Counted from the stretch's first letter, positions 1 through 11,946 are shown. The stretch is DNA of 64,000 nucleotides from Pseudocercospora fijiensis CIRAD86 (GCF_000340215.1 NW_006921532.1:4043126-4107125); one strand, 5' to 3'. The notes: generated by a model from the sequence alone, not told the origin. Program-made: numbers and translations.

Positions 1-1
1 C

Positions 2-1504
2 GGCTTCCTCTTGAGTCAAGAGCCCGCGCCGGGAGGCATCGTCATCATTCGGCCATCCAACGCGTCTTCTGGTAGAGACCAGCAATTTATGAGCGAGGTC
101 GATACTACCCTGAACCAGCGCTCCATTGAGCAGAGCGAGCTCTTAAGTGTGATCCTGCGGCTGGATGCGAGCATCCTACGCAAGCCACTGCGCAACGCCA
201 ATACGGCCACTGCAACTGGACAGACTGCTCACGGACTGCCATCAACATCTATTACTGATTCATCACCATTGGGGCTGCCTCCTCGGTCCACTCGGGGCAA
301 TCCTATCCCACAGCCTGGCCCCGAAGAGCAGCGCCAAGCAGAGGAGCGACCTGCACCTGCAACAAAGCCTCCGCGGAGGACCATCACGCAAAGGCAGTTC
401 AAAGGCTTCGCAGACTTTGATGACGAACCCACCTCGCAACCTCCGTCGCAGCAAGCACCCCCTTCACATCAGCCCAATCAACCTGAGGGTACATCACGAT
501 CGCAACCGAACGAGCGTTCACAACGTGAGGCCAGCCTTCAGCAAGGGGCCCAGAAGCGGCCTGCACCTGTCGAAGATGAAAAGGACAATGAGACGGAACA
601 ACAGCTGCTTGACCGTCTCTTGCCAGGTCAGGCTCTCTACAAGCGTCAGAAAACTGAAGCTGCGGCAAAAGCCAATAAAGCACCCCCAAAGACAACCAAG
701 GTGTCAGAAGAAGGTCCCGTGAAGAAGACCGAGAAGCCAAAGGGCAAAGGCAAGGCGGAAACCGACCCTGACGCGCAGCTCAAAGCCAGAATGATTGCCA
801 ACCGTGAGGCTGAGGAGGAAGCCTACCGAAGGGACGACGATGTCCTCGATATGAGCGAAGAGGCTTTGGAGAAAATCAAAGCTGAAGTCGTGTCATTCGA
901 CCTCCCCGAACGTCCAGCACTACCAGTTCCCACCGAGACTGGGGAAGGTAAGGGCAAAAATTGGGACCCGCGCTGGGAGGGTCGACCCAACTACAAAAGG
1001 TTCCGGCGGAGAGGCACTGAAAAGCCGCGAGAGACAGACTCGCAAGACTCGCAGTCCAAAATCGTCGTCACCTTGACCGAATACCGACCCAGGGGACATG
1101 GCGTGGGTGGCGACTACTGGCTTCTCAACGATGATGTGGATTCGCAATCTCAGTCGCAGTCTCAGTCAAGATCTGCCAATGGAGGAGCTGTTAACACTAG
1201 CTTCGCTCGTGGTGACAACGACGGAGAGGAGGAAACAGCTTTCCGGCGACGAATCCGAGTCAGTCGGGAGCAAGACGCCGATGCGGCTGCAGCGGATGCA
1301 GCATTCGACTCAAATGCTCGAGGGGGCGGAACACAGTCGACGCTTGCTACAGAGACACAGCGGCGAGCTGCAGGCAAAAGGCCAGCCACAACGCCGCTTG
1401 GTGGAACCGTGAAGAAGGCCAGGCAAGCCGCAGCGACCTCGTCGAGATTTGCAAATGTTAGCGAAGATGACGACCCAAGCGCATTCAAGAGGAAGCGGCG
1501 TTAG
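2..1504 (+). CDS. Probable nibrin/Nbs1 C-terminal part (partial, 5' end outside window)
   Basis: The reading frame is open at the left edge, so only the C-terminal ~500 residues are present. Nbs1 is the FHA/BRCT subunit of the Mre11-Rad50-Nbs1 complex, which senses DNA double-strand breaks and recruits the Tel1/ATM kinase in the nucleus. The assignment rests on C-terminal hallmarks: a long disordered low-complexity region, a basic-aromatic motif PNYKRFRRRG near fragment residue 330 resembling the Mre11-binding motif, SQ clusters (DSQDSQ, then DSQSQSQSQS) that look like ATM/Tel1 phosphorylation sites, and an acidic-then-basic tail ending DDDPSAFKRKRR, like the Tel1-binding end of the family. 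The FHA and BRCT domains would lie upstream and cannot be seen, so another disordered nuclear protein is possible. The stop is at 1502-1504. It converges on the next gene. Confidence 0.55.
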   Translation, partial: GFLLSQEPAPGGIVIIRPSNASSGRDQQFMSEVDTTLNQRSIEQSELLSVILRLDASILRKPLRNANTATATGQTAHGLPSTSITDSSPLGLPPRSTRGNPIPQPGPEEQRQAEERPAPATKPPRRTITQRQFKGFADFDDEPTSQPPSQQAPPSHQPNQPEGTSRSQPNERSQREASLQQGAQKRPAPVEDEKDNETEQQLLDRLLPGQALYKRQKTEAAAKANKAPPKTTKVSEEGPVKKTEKPKGKGKAETDPDAQLKARMIANREAEEEAYRRDDDVLDMSEEALEKIKAEVVSFDLPERPALPVPTETGEGKGKNWDPRWEGRPNYKRFRRRGTEKPRETDSQDSQSKIVVTLTEYRPRGHGVGGDYWLLNDDVDSQSQSQSQSRSANGGAVNTSFARGDNDGEEETAFRRRIRVSREQDADAAAADAAFDSNARGGGTQSTLATETQRRAAGKRPATTPLGGTVKKARQAAATSSRFANVSEDDDPSAFKRKRR

Positions 1505-2100
1505 AACCAGTCTCATCATTGAGACCGCTCAAGCGGGGAGATTGGCTGAATGCCATCGAGAGCGTGTTGTAGCCGCTGATGAATGTGCCTCTGAGAGCTT
1601 CGCTTTATAACTATCAAGAAGCTCTCAATGCAGATCTATGCCGACGCATTCCTCTATCTGAAGTTGGGTTCGCCAATGGTATATCCTTCCAAAACGCCTT
1701 CCATTTGCCAAACGGTTGTCTGACTGTGCGTCAAGGCACGACAGTCGATAACATGCAGTTTTCTCGCCTCCATCCATGATCTGATTGACTCCCGTGCACC
1801 TCTGATCGTGATCAAGTGTTCAGGCCAGCAGGCCCTGGAAGGACTGGACGTGAGTATTGCCAGATAAAGCTATCAAGGCTGTGCCAGTGGTTCGAGTTGG
1901 CAAAGCTGTGAAAACAGGCGCTTCCGTCAGCAGATACCCAAAAGAAGCAAACTCGCGCAAGAGGGAGCAAAACAGCAGAACAATGTTCATCGTGTCGGTC
2001 TGGTATCCAGGAGATCCGTCTAAACATCATATGTACAACCCCAAGTATGCAGGGAAGCGCCTCGCTATGCATCATCATGTCGTCTACAAATAAAGTGCAA
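1505..2100. other. Intergenic, convergent 3' ends
   Basis: This is the space between the convergent ends of the Nbs1-like gene and the PXMP4-like gene. It probably holds both 3' UTRs. A 66-codon frame at 1579-1779 has no recognisable family features. I see no RNA gene or repeat. Confidence 0.5.
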
Positions 2101-2970
2101 TCATTGATTGTGCCAAAGGAAGTTCTTCGTGCTGTCCCACTTTTCCGCGTTCGCATATCTACGGAGAGGGAAGATGTCTCGTCAGCAACCTGTGTCAGTA
2201 GCGAATTGGAATAATGCAACGCTTCATCGTCCTGCTGCGCAACATCAAACGTGGCAAAAGAAATTACAACGTACATGTATGTCATGCTGCTCCTCAAACT
2301 GGGCTGCAGCGTATCCGGGTATCCCTCGAACAACCACATCACGCCTGCCCAAGACAGCGACGCGAAGACAGGCCAGCTGTATTTCTGCACCGTCTTGTTT
2401 TGTTCAGGCGTGAGGCCCAAGACCCCAGCTCCGCCGTGTCCGCCGTAATGCGAGCCGATGAGCGCATTGTCTCCTCTAGGCTGGACGGCCAATTTTGCGA
2501 GAGCAAGCATCACTCTTGCGAAGACGTAGATGACGATTTGTTGGTTTACGCTGCTCCTCGCTCCTCTGCCATGACCAAATACCCAGTATCCGCCATGTAA
2601 GCCGGAGAGGAAGGGATGAATGGAGGCTGCTTTGCCATTGTTGAGCTTTCGGAGGAGGAGCATGCCGGACTTGTAGAGCAGAGCGAAACGAGCGAGGTTT
2701 GAGGCGTGTTGCCGTGTGGCTTTGAATATGTGTGCAAGCTTCTCGCGTACTGTGCCCGATCTGAATAGGAAGATCATTACCAGGGCGTGAGGAAAGCGGA
2801 CTTTCGTGCCGTAGACTGCGCCATTGCGGACGGCTTTGACGAGAGTCAGAGGGTCTTTGAAGCGTGGATCGAGGATAATCTTCTCCAGCGAGTCCTGAGA
2901 AGTGGTGAGTGTGGGAGACGGAGGGCTGCATTACAGCGATGGTTACCTGTAAGGACTGGATTGTGGACAT
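2101..2970 (-). CDS. Peroxisomal membrane protein PXMP4-like (Tim17/22/23 family)
   Basis: Three exons on the minus strand: 2970-2947, 2894-2275 and 2158-2101, giving 233 residues. Introns are GTAACC...CAG and GTACGT...TAG, and the summed length is in frame. The protein matches the PXMP4/PMP24 family along its length: RNGAVYGTKVRFPHALVM near residue 30, a glycine-rich central region with predicted membrane segments, LQPSLRSSMTY near residue 210, then a tail with the family W-D-x-x-x-F-L pattern (WDSTKNFL). The unspliced frame runs on past the second intron into an unrelated ~150-residue tail, so that long reading frame is misleading. The family sits in the peroxisomal membrane and its transport role is unsettled. 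Its start is 503 bp from the divergently transcribed glutaminase gene. Confidence 0.9.
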
Positions 2971-3473
2971 GCTGAGCGCCGAGCGGGTGTGTGGGGTGAA
3001 GCTGAGCGACAGCGAGGTCTTGCGCTACTGTATCTCAAACCGTGGTTCATAAGACTGTCACTGATGAGAAGAGGAGGAGTAGTGAAAGGCGCATGTGACA
3101 GTGCGCACATGCAGACGCATCGCCGTGTTGCTCTCCTGTCAAGCCCAGCCCGCGACTGACCGAGGTCTACCGTATGTCATGGCGGGCGCGGACGGCCAGA
3201 CGGCATGAAGGAATTCTGCTGACGGAGACGGAGCAATGGTTCGGGCCGAGAAGCGCGCCTGTCAGCGAGCAGACACAGCGCTTGCGACTGCCACCACAGT
3301 GCTTTCCACCTGTCCTCCATCCTCGTTGCCAGACGCTCTCGGCCGGTTTGCAGACACGGCCAGTGCGACGGTGCACTTGAGTAGGTACGATTGTGGTTCT
3401 AACTTCTCCTCACAAATATGGCCTTCTTCCCGTTCGTCAGTCGTCTCCAACAATCCCACTTTCCCCCGCCACC
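2971..3473. promoter_or_regulatory. Divergent promoter region, PXMP4-like / glutaminase
   Basis: A 503-bp region between two divergent start codons must contain both promoters. Short open frames are present (for example 3236-3473) but they run into the glutaminase 5' UTR and look non-coding. No clear TATA box stands out. Confidence 0.5.
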
Positions 3474-6206
3474 ATGAGAGCGAATCTGTTGACGTGGACA
3501 GCTATACCATTGATACCACACGCATGGGCTCGCATTCTCTCCGAGGAAGCATTGCTCGGGCCGATCGAAGGGCTCAACATTACATACAGCCCCGCTCGAC
3601 CGCCTTCGATTCCTCTTGCGGTGCGCTCGCCATATGCGTCCATCTGGTCCTCGACTGCCGAAGGAAACTCAATCAACAGCAAGCCGGTCACATTCTGGAA
3701 CGGCGAAGAAGTCGGCTGGGAAGGCGTCATCGTAGTCGACGGAATCAGCTACGAATATCTGGGTGCGGGCTTCAGAGATCTGCCGGCACATCTCCGAAGG
3801 TTGGTGAGCGATGGTCATTCTGAGACTCCTCATCTGATCCTTCCAGAAACCTTCAGTCAGCCATACCGTCTTCAGTGGTCTACGATAGTTCCTCCAGTGT
3901 CTGCACATTGACAGCCGGTCCTGTGGAGGTCAAAGCAAGTTTCTTGTCTCCCGTCCTGCCAAACGACCTTTGCCGGACCAGCGTGCCACTCAGCTATCTG
4001 AACACATCCTGGACTTCCCTCGATGGCCACTCTCACAATGTCAAGCTCTATGCTGATGTCAGCAGCACGATGTTGACCAGAGATAAAGATGACGTGACTG
4101 TGAACTTTTTTGACCATCGAAATCAGTCCTCCATCCATTCACACATTCGACCTAGCACACTTCTATCGTGGCAATTCTCCACACTAAAGCCTCTCAAGTA
4201 TGGTGAAAGCAGTGAGTTCGCTCGATGGGGAAGTCTTGTGCATGCCACCAGCGCCGGAAATGCCTCCGAATTGAAGTATCAGAGCGGCGGCGTCTTGGAG
4301 CTAAGGACGTCCTATCTTTCGAATCACAGCTTGTCGAATACTCAAGGCTCAACTCTCCGCAAGGACATACCGAACGATGCCGCTTTCGCATTCTCTCACA
4401 ACTTTGGCTCGAAGAGATCTGGCAGCGCTCTGTACACTATCGGCAGCATTCAAGATCCCATCATTTCGTACGTCTCGTCGGCCGGCCTGGCTGACCTGCA
4501 TCCCTGGTGGACAAAATGCTATAATGGATCGTACGAAATGATTCCGGCCCACTACGATGAATACCACGAAGCTTTGAAGAATTCTTCTGAGTGGGACTCA
4601 ACTCTGCGAGCCGATATCGACAAGTACTACAGCTTCTTTCCTGTCGATGACAAGCAAGATGTGAGTGCCTTTCTTTCAACACATTGTTAGAACGAATCTC
4701 CGCGCTTCTGGCGGAGACGATGCTGACATCAATTGAAGATTAACGCTACCTCGAGCACCGTGAACGGGACGGATCAATTTGGAACACCTTACACATTCGA
4801 TCCGAAGAACGGCTACGGTTGGCTCAATACCTCAGATCCCGAGCTTTCTGCAATCGCAGTGCCCTTTGTCTCGGAGTCTGACAGCTACTATGCCATTTTG
4901 GCACTATCGGCTCGTCAGGTGATGGGTGGTTATGTCCTTACTGACCGTATGCACCTGCCGAACGAGACCGAGGAATCTTCTGAACCAATGCTGTTCCAAA
5001 AAGAGATCAGCTCGAATGGCAACGTCAACACAGTCGACGTAATATTTCCCGCCATGCCTTTCTTTCTGTATGCCAATCCGATGCTGCTCAAATGGGGTGA
5101 GTTACAGCCGATGACTGGATACTTTGCGTGAATCATTGGCAGATGCGCGTACTGACATGAGATTATGAAGTGATGGACCCGCTTTTCCTCTACCAAGAGT
5201 CCAACTACTATCCCAATGCACATTCGATACATGAGTAAGTCTGTTGAATCCAAACAATGTACTATATGTGAGACATCTGCTGATTCCCACTGTCTTCGCA
5301 TTCTATAGCATCGGCAGCCACTTTCCAAACGCAACTGGACATCTTGACGGCGCAGACGAGTCGATGACAGTTGAAGAATGCGGGAACATGATCATAATGG
5401 CATACGCAGTCTTCAAGTTCATGAACGATTCATCGAAAGGCTTCGAGTATCTTGACCAGCATTTCACTTCACTGGAGAGATGGGCCGGCTTTTTGGAACA
5501 GAATGCGCTGATCCCGCAAAGTCAGCTCAGGTGAGGCAATCCATGAGCAAGTCATATCCCGTCAGTCGCTGACTCTTGTCTGATCTCCAGCACAGACGAC
5601 TTTGCCGGACACTTGGCCAACCAGACGGATCTCGCCATCAAAGGCATAATTGCTCTGAAAGCAATGGCGAACATCTGCGAAGTGATCGAAGAGGTAAATT
5701 GCCACGAATGGAATGAAACGGCAGGTAGGTACTATTTGCAATGGGAGGAGATGGCAATCGACCCTACTGGACGACACACACAGCTGTCATATCAACATCG
5801 AGGCAGTTGGGGCACGCTCTACAACACCTACCCAGACAAACTTCTTGGCCTCGGGGTCGTTCCACAGTGGATTCACGACCTGCAATCTGCCTGGTATCCG
5901 TATGTCAGCCAGACCTTTGGACTTCCACTCGACAGCCGAAGCATGCAGGCCAAATCGGACTGGGAATTGTGGGCCGCTGCTACTTGCCAACCCAGCACAC
6001 GACGCCTCATTGTGAACTCGCTAGTGTACTGGCTGAACAACACCGAATTCCATGTACCCTTCTCGGACCGCTTCCAAACCACTGGCTATGGCGGTAGGCC
6101 TGGAGATGCCGATTTCATGGCAAGACCCGTGGTTGGTGGACATTTCAGTTTTCTGGCGCTGTTGAAGGCCGAAGAGTTGAAGAGAAGCTCGTCAGAGGTC
6201 TTATGA
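3474..6206 (+). CDS. gtaA: Secreted glutaminase A family protein (GtaA-like)
   Basis: Six exons: 3474-3803, 3857-4660, 4739-5096, 5171-5234, 5309-5530 and 5591-6206, summing to 797 residues in frame. The start codon lies in a good context (CCACCATGA) and opens a hydrophobic secretion-signal-like segment ending near residue 20. The family hydrolyses extracellular L-glutamine to glutamate. Landmarks are FLSPVLPNDL near residue 145, SYYAILALSARQVMGG near residue 420, the split motif SIHD/IGSHFPNATGH near residue 520, NQTDLAIKGIIALKAM near residue 600 and RPVVGGHFSFLALL near the C-terminus. These fit the GtaA architecture (DUF5127, DUF4965, DUF1793). The first intron could instead be 3800-3846, which also keeps frame and changes only a few residues. 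Many N-x-S/T sites fit secretion. Confidence 0.9.
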
Positions 6207-6385
6207 GAAGGGAAGACGAGAGGTATTGGAGAGCATTTGTATGGAAGATGCGGTCGTGGAAGTAACGTAATGCTACTACAAAGCCACAAATTGCAGAGCA
6301 AGGCAAATATGGTAGCGCCATCAAATACAGTGGGCCGACTATCACAGTTTATACATCAACGCCGTCATCAAGTTCGCCTGTCATA

Positions 6386-8830
6386 CTAGCTAGTATACAT
6401 CTCAACATCGCTCTCACCATGAGCATCTGGGTCATGTTGTTCAGTGATGTTCATCATGGATCTCGACGAAAAAGACTTCAAATCACCAAATGACCCAATC
6501 GCCGTGATCGAGTCACCATTCCCCATGTCTGGTGACCATTCTTCCAGCTCGTCTTCATCCCCAACATCGTTCCTGTACCCAGTCTTGGCTTTTCTCCTCG
6601 ACTCCTTCTCATCTTGAGGCGTAATGAGCTTCTTCGCCTTATTCTCCTCGACACAGACCCAATCATCAATATCCCGCTTCTCATGGTCGAAATGGTCACC
6701 GATGTGTTTGAACCGGTTCTCCCACGCGTTCATCGTATCCTCGGGCTGCGCGATCAATGTCTTGCAAAAACCGCACCAGAAATGAACATGTCCCTCTCGA
6801 GCGAGATGGAAATTCTCGCATTCCTGCTCAATCTCATGCGCGGTGGTCATCTGATGCTCAGGGCCTTTGAGGTGGCGGATCATTTGCTCTTTTGCGAGAA
6901 ATGGACGACGAAGACAGGTGCCGCCATCAGTTGGACGAGCGCGTCCGCATTTCCACATCTCTACGAGGTAGTGTTGGCCTGATTCGTGCCGTTTCCAGTC
7001 ATTGCGCGAGCCGAATTTCTTGGCGCAATTGGGCCATGTGCAGCCGTAAGGCCGTGTGTGGCGTTTCATGTGCTTTCTACACGTCTAGATCAGCACATTG
7101 TTGTATGATTGCTGTTGTTTGGTATAAGGGCTGGGGGGCAACGACAATTGGTGGTGGCATACTTGAGGTCGCATTCGCGATGCTTGATCTTGCCGCATAC
7201 TTCGCATGTATGGCCACTGGAGGAAGGAGTGGTGTCCGGCAGCGTCTGGAGTTGAATAGATGTCGGACTTGTTGAAGAAGGCGTGGGATAGGGCGCATGC
7301 TTATGCTGCTCATTTTCGAAGAGGTTGGAATGGGTCGATGTGTTGCTCGGTCGGCGCTTTTTGTTCGATATCTGGGCAGATAGAGGGTGCAGAAATGTCG
7401 AGACATTGTACGGCATGCTTGGAGCTTGGCTGAGAGGCTGAAGTCTCATTGGTGGTTTTGGAGTCATGAATTGCGAAGCATAGCGTTCCTGAGTTGCACT
7501 CATGTCGTTTGCGTGGCTGCCCATTCCGAGGAAGGGATCCTCCTGCATTTGCACAGCATCATCCACCGCCGGGTCGAAGAGAACATCATCCTGCTGCGAT
7601 GTGTGCCGAGGAATTGTCGGAGGCGAGCCATTGAAGGTGTGATTCTGGTAGCCAATGCCTTCTCCACGATCCAATTGAGATGGATTGCGTGACTGCGACA
7701 GAACTTGAGACTGGTCGCCATACGTGGAGTCCGTGTCGTCTGGACGGTGAGCTTTGGATCTGACAGCTGTCAGTACATTTCTCTGCACATGAGTGGACTC
7801 TCGACTTACACATCCAGCAATTGACTCTCATCCCATCCATTCTTATGTTTACGTTTGATGTGGGCTTTGAAATTGTCTCGTCGGGGCCAGAACTTCTTAT
7901 CTTTGCTGCCGTCATGTATACAAGCAGCACATATGTAACCGATCGAGTTACCCACGATAGGACGAAGGTTGTGCACGCTTTTCCGATGCCGCTCTAGATC
8001 ATTGAGGGTCGCGAAGCCCTCCTTTCTGCCGCAGCCGTGCTCCCGGCACTTGTGAGGTCTCTCATGAGTAAATGAATGCTTTCTAACACGCCGATCAGTA
8101 CTGTATACAATGCATGAATTGTTGTCACGCACCTCGCATCGGAAGCGTTCTTCGCCTTTCGACCACACTCCGGACAAATGCTCGTATGACTTCTGCGTAA
8201 AGCCCTAGATCCAGGGACCTGGTCCGACACGACGCTTTGAGGTGGTGCTGGATGGCGTTCTTCATTTTGGTCGAGATCGAGTCTGAAATCAGCGCCAGGT
8301 AGATAATTTTCCTCCAATTCCTTCTTGTTGAAACTGCACGAATCAGAAAATCGGTTCCCAGCAGTCGCGATCTGTGAGTGATACCCCGAGTCCACAGTCT
8401 CTGAGTCTTTGTAAGAATGACTGCGTAAAGTGCCTTGGTCGTGGTTTGGAGCTGTTTCGGTCATGGTGGTTCGAGCCATTGGCGCCATCTGGCCTGGCCA
8501 TGCTGAAGGAACGAATCGTTGCACTTGCGGCTGACCGTTCCAAGGTTGGTTCTGTAGAGGCTTGATGAGCCGCTCGGGAGGAATCTGACCTACATCCTGG
8601 ATCAAGTCATGATATTTGGATAACTCCAGGGTGTCTGGAGCAGATGCTCTAGGTCCAAACTGAGCCTGCTGAGTGTGTCCAAAGTCGTAGGCGTTGTGAG
8701 GACTAGGATAGTTTTGGAAATTCTGTCATAGCTTTCTTAGCCATTCATCCGTTCGCCGGGAACTTTCATTTCATACATTGTAGGAATCTCCGCCAAAGCC
8801 ATTGGTACTGTTGCTCCCAAATGATGCCAT
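6386..8830 (-). CDS. C2H2 zinc-finger protein with two finger clusters (putative transcription factor)
   Basis: Five exons on the minus strand: 8830-8777, 8722-8133, 8082-7810, 7759-7163 and 7076-6386, giving 734 residues in frame. Finger-like Cys/His motifs occur in two groups. The first, about residues 198-293, has CPECGRKAKNASDARKH, CREHGCGRKEGFATLNDL and CAACIHDGSKDKKFW. The second, about 487-635, has CEVCGKIKHRECDLKKHM, CTWPNCAKKFGSRNDWKR and two irregular fingers with long Cys-to-Cys or Cys-to-His spacing. Two introns (8132-8083 and 7162-7077) interrupt finger modules, which supports the splice model because fingers reassemble across them. The ~190-residue spacer and N-terminal region are Ser/Gln/Pro rich. 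A nuclear DNA-binding role is the default reading; targets are unknown. Fungal C2H2 proteins of this type are common and I recognise no named orthologue. Confidence 0.8.
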
Positions 8831-10487
8831 TGAAATGGTCGTGTTTAATTGGTCTGTTGCAGTCAGTCCAGCACTCGATGTGTCACACTCATCCTGCCAG
8901 GCATAGTCTGGATTCGTCAGGCACGATCCGGGTTAACTTACTGGAATCTGATGTCTTTTGCCGGGCATGTCCTTCAAGCTGAATAGATTGGTTGGCACTT
9001 TTACCCTTGGGCTATCCCTCAAAAATGAGGCTCATTCGAGAATACCGAAGCCAATGGTTTTATGTCGCTTTCTCGTCCAAGGTACTCATACACCGACAAG
9101 CTGAGAGTCGTGGGGCTGTAGAACTAAGTGAGACAAGAGTTTCGGTGGACTCAGCTGGCTGGGGAAACCAAGAAAGAAAGGACACAAGTGCGAAGATCTG
9201 TCCCTAAGCTGGTGAATAGGTGCGGCACAGCCATGAAAAGGCAATGAAGCATATTGAAAGTGAGGCTACGGATCATGTCCAGACCGGTGAAGTTCGCATT
9301 ATTCAAGTGCTCACTGCACAGATGAACGAGGCAACTGGTTGCCTTCGCCAAGATACATGTACATATGCAGAGGGGCTACAAGTCCGGGCTCTCTGATTGG
9401 CCCATCGTGGCTGCAATGCGGCTACTTCCTGAGGCCGCCCAAATACATGCTGCAGGACAGAAGCTATGGTATTTCGACGAAGATGACCAGTAGCGTATTC
9501 GTTTTTCCTCCGGCAATTCATTGTCGAGATTCGATGGACCAGATATTATGTTTTGCTGTACTTGTAGAAGGTATCCGACAATGAGTGGGCTCGTCAGGTA
9601 TGGCTAGGTTCTAAGCAGCAAGGCGGCAGACATAACTCGCGCCTTCGATTTCTGCCTCACAAGCTGGCCTTTGAGTGAGCAGTGCGCAGTTCACTTCGCA
9701 GTTTGCTACGACGCTAATTCCAAGATCCATGTGGCGGACAGATCTCATGTCGTTCGAACTGGGCTGCACGCAATAGGCCGCGCCTTCCGCTTCCCGCGGC
9801 CAGTTGCGAAGGGCGAACAACCATACACGCTGCAGTTTACAATGCACATTCGGCCCAGCCTTTGTACAACCCAGTCTGAAAAGGTGCAATTGCATGCTTG
9901 TTGTTTCGTGTGCGCTTGCACCGCCCCAAGAGTCGTCTTGACACCTGCGCAATGATGTAGTTACGCGGATGTTCCACAAAAGTGTGTCGGTCATAAGTGC
10001 CGAATGATCAAGTCCACAATCAGTGCTACTTTGCAATCAGAAGTACAGCATAATGCCATTTCTGGAAGTCCATCGACAGGGTTGCTAGGTGTTGAGGGAA
10101 GGCCACCAGCAATGGCGGTCTCTCAGTGTGCAGAGCTCTTTCCACTTTTCTTCTAAGCGATGCTGCGCTGGCTTGCCACCCGTCCTTCAAGCTTCACTGT
10201 CGTACGCGGCTGATGTCTCTCTTGGTGGAAGACAACTCGTTTCTGTATTCAAAGCCGCGTGCCAAACGAAATATAATTTTAAGCAGAGTGGTCTGCTTTT
10301 CTGAGAGCACAAGAATGTTTGCTCATAGTAAGTCGAGTCTTGCTCAATACATGCTCGATGAAGGAGGTGAGATGCCGAAGGGCGGTTGCGATGGAGATAG
10401 CATTTCAATTGTGCAGAAATCGGGAAGATGCCGATGGTCACTGTTACAGTATCACAGGTGCTGTCCAATAGATACGGTATATGTTGG
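8831..10487. other. Long intergenic region upstream of the C2H2 gene
   Basis: About 1.66 kb separates the C2H2 gene start from the 3' end of the TspO gene, both on the minus strand. The longest frames (9611-10036 minus, 141 codons; 9671-9955 plus) overlap each other, have odd composition and match no family I know. It most likely holds the C2H2 promoter and 5' UTR plus the TspO 3' UTR. No tRNA-like fold or obvious repeat was noticed. Confidence 0.45.
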
Positions 10488-11143
10488 TCACAAGGTTTTT
10501 GGCTTTTCATCCACGAACGTAGTGTCCTTGTTTCCAGGCTTCGGCTGTTGCTTTCCAGAGAAATCCCAATTGTTAAGGTAGCCAGCGCCATGGCAGAGGT
10601 AGTTGGCGAAGCCCAGCCAGGCAAGATAGGGTGCCAGACACCAGGCGGCTGCTTCGTCAATTTGACCCCAGGTGTATGCCAGATAGCCGACAGTAGCTGT
10701 TAAGGCTACAATGTCGATGGAGGCTTCGATGGGTCGCTTGAAGCCAAAGAACAGCGGCGTCCAGATGAGATTGAGCCCCAGTTGAATGGTGTATAGGGTG
10801 GCGCCGTGCTGCGTGCTGTCAGTTCTTATCCTTCTATCGATCATATCTTGATAATTACCTTGGCAAGAACAGCCTTCTGCGGATCTATGCTATTTGTGCC
10901 GATAGTCCAAGCTCGGTATGCACCATATCCCATCAAGCCATATAGCGCAGTCCAGACAGGACCGAAAGCCTTTGGCGGAGGCTTCAGCGGCGGCTGGCGT
11001 AATGCCATGTAGGTCTTCTGCGTTTCTTTGGGCGATATGGAGAAGCCGACCGCTGTACCTGCAGCGATCGGCAGCAGGATCGCAGCAGCGGGCTGCTCGA
11101 ACAGGATCGAGGGTAAAGTGAGGGAGGGAATGTGGGTGGTCAT
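10488..11143 (-). CDS. TspO/MBR family membrane protein (translocator protein)
   Basis: Two exons on the minus strand: 11143-10859 and 10808-10488, giving 201 residues. The intron is GTAATT...CAG and phase 0. TspO/peripheral benzodiazepine receptor proteins are five-helix membrane proteins that bind porphyrins and sterols, usually in the outer mitochondrial membrane or ER. Diagnostic stretches are LRQPPLKPPPKAFGPVWTAL followed by YGLMGYGAYRAW (about residues 48-80), LYTIQLGLNLIWTPLFFG after the splice, and the final helix with YLAWLGFANYL. A longer frame extends upstream to 11269, but ATG 11143 sits in the sequence CCGCCATGACC and gives a normal-length N-terminus. It is divergent from ars2. 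The C-terminal tail after the last helix is hydrophilic and of no known role. Confidence 0.9.
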
Positions 11144-11946
11144 GGCGGGCGGAGAGGGAGGCTCAGCAACAACGATGTGTTTAAATAGTGTGGAAGAATT
11201 GGGCAGTATAAACATGAACATAGGAGCGGAGCGGAGCTCGACAGCGACATGGGTTAAAGTCATTCTCATTGGCGCTTTACCCGAATACTGCGCTCGCCAT
11301 TTCTAGCGCCGCTCAGCTCGGCTCGGCCTCCTCGCACGTCCATGTCCACCTACATCTCCGCCGCCCGCTCCTCCTACTCCTCCTCCCAACCGTGCCGCTG
11401 CGTTGCAAGCTCGCTGCTCATCCATTCAGACCGGCCATTGTTCGTACGCCCCTTTCAGTCTTCTTACGGAGCCCACTGAGCTTCCTGCCCTTCTTCTTCC
11501 CGACTCCTGGCTCCCGACGGTGCTCAGCGCATTCGTCCCAGCCCCTTGTCATGTCCTTGTCCTGATTCATTCACACCATGCTGCCCTCTTGTGCCGCTGT
11601 ATTTACCCACCACCGCGCCGCTGCCTTCTTCTCCGCCACTTCTTCTGTCGCCCGCACCATGCCCTGATTGTGCTTATCTAACATTGGCCATCATGGCAAA
11701 CAGTCAACCACCGCAAACGCCGACATCTTTGCGCCTTCGATATCCTCTCTGCAATCGACCCTCCACGCATCAGACGGACTATCCGGGACAGAGAGCTTGC
11801 GACATTGAGACGTGGAAGGCTTGAGAGTGCGGACTGGTTGGCTTCAGTGCGCTTTTGCTTGATGGAGCGGATGCCGGCCTTCTAGAATATCGCGACTGCC
11901 TTACCGCTTCGCCCAGCGAAAGCGAAATCGTCACCGCTGCCAGAAA
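11144..11946. promoter_or_regulatory. Divergent promoter region, TspO / ars2
   Basis: About 800 bp between divergent starts. Bases ~11330-11680 on the plus strand are strongly C/T-rich, typical of fungal promoters and 5' leaders, and probably precede ars2 transcription. Several frames here (for example 11269-11565 and 11546-11824) are low-complexity Ser/Pro/Leu products of that pyrimidine tract and are not believed to be genes. Confidence 0.5.

Noticed and set aside
1812..2777. 321-codon minus-strand frame as the full PXMP4-like protein
   Set aside because: Its last ~150 codons have no family similarity; a GTACGT donor at 2274 and a TAG acceptor at 2159 join to a short exon with the expected C-terminus.
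9611..10036. 141-codon minus-strand frame in the long intergenic region
   Set aside because: Composition is rich in Cys, Arg and Ser without domains, and a plus-strand frame overlaps it; I see no support for a gene.
11269..11824. Overlapping Ser/Pro/Leu-rich plus-strand frames before ars2
   Set aside because: They are translations of a pyrimidine-rich promoter/leader tract with no homology.
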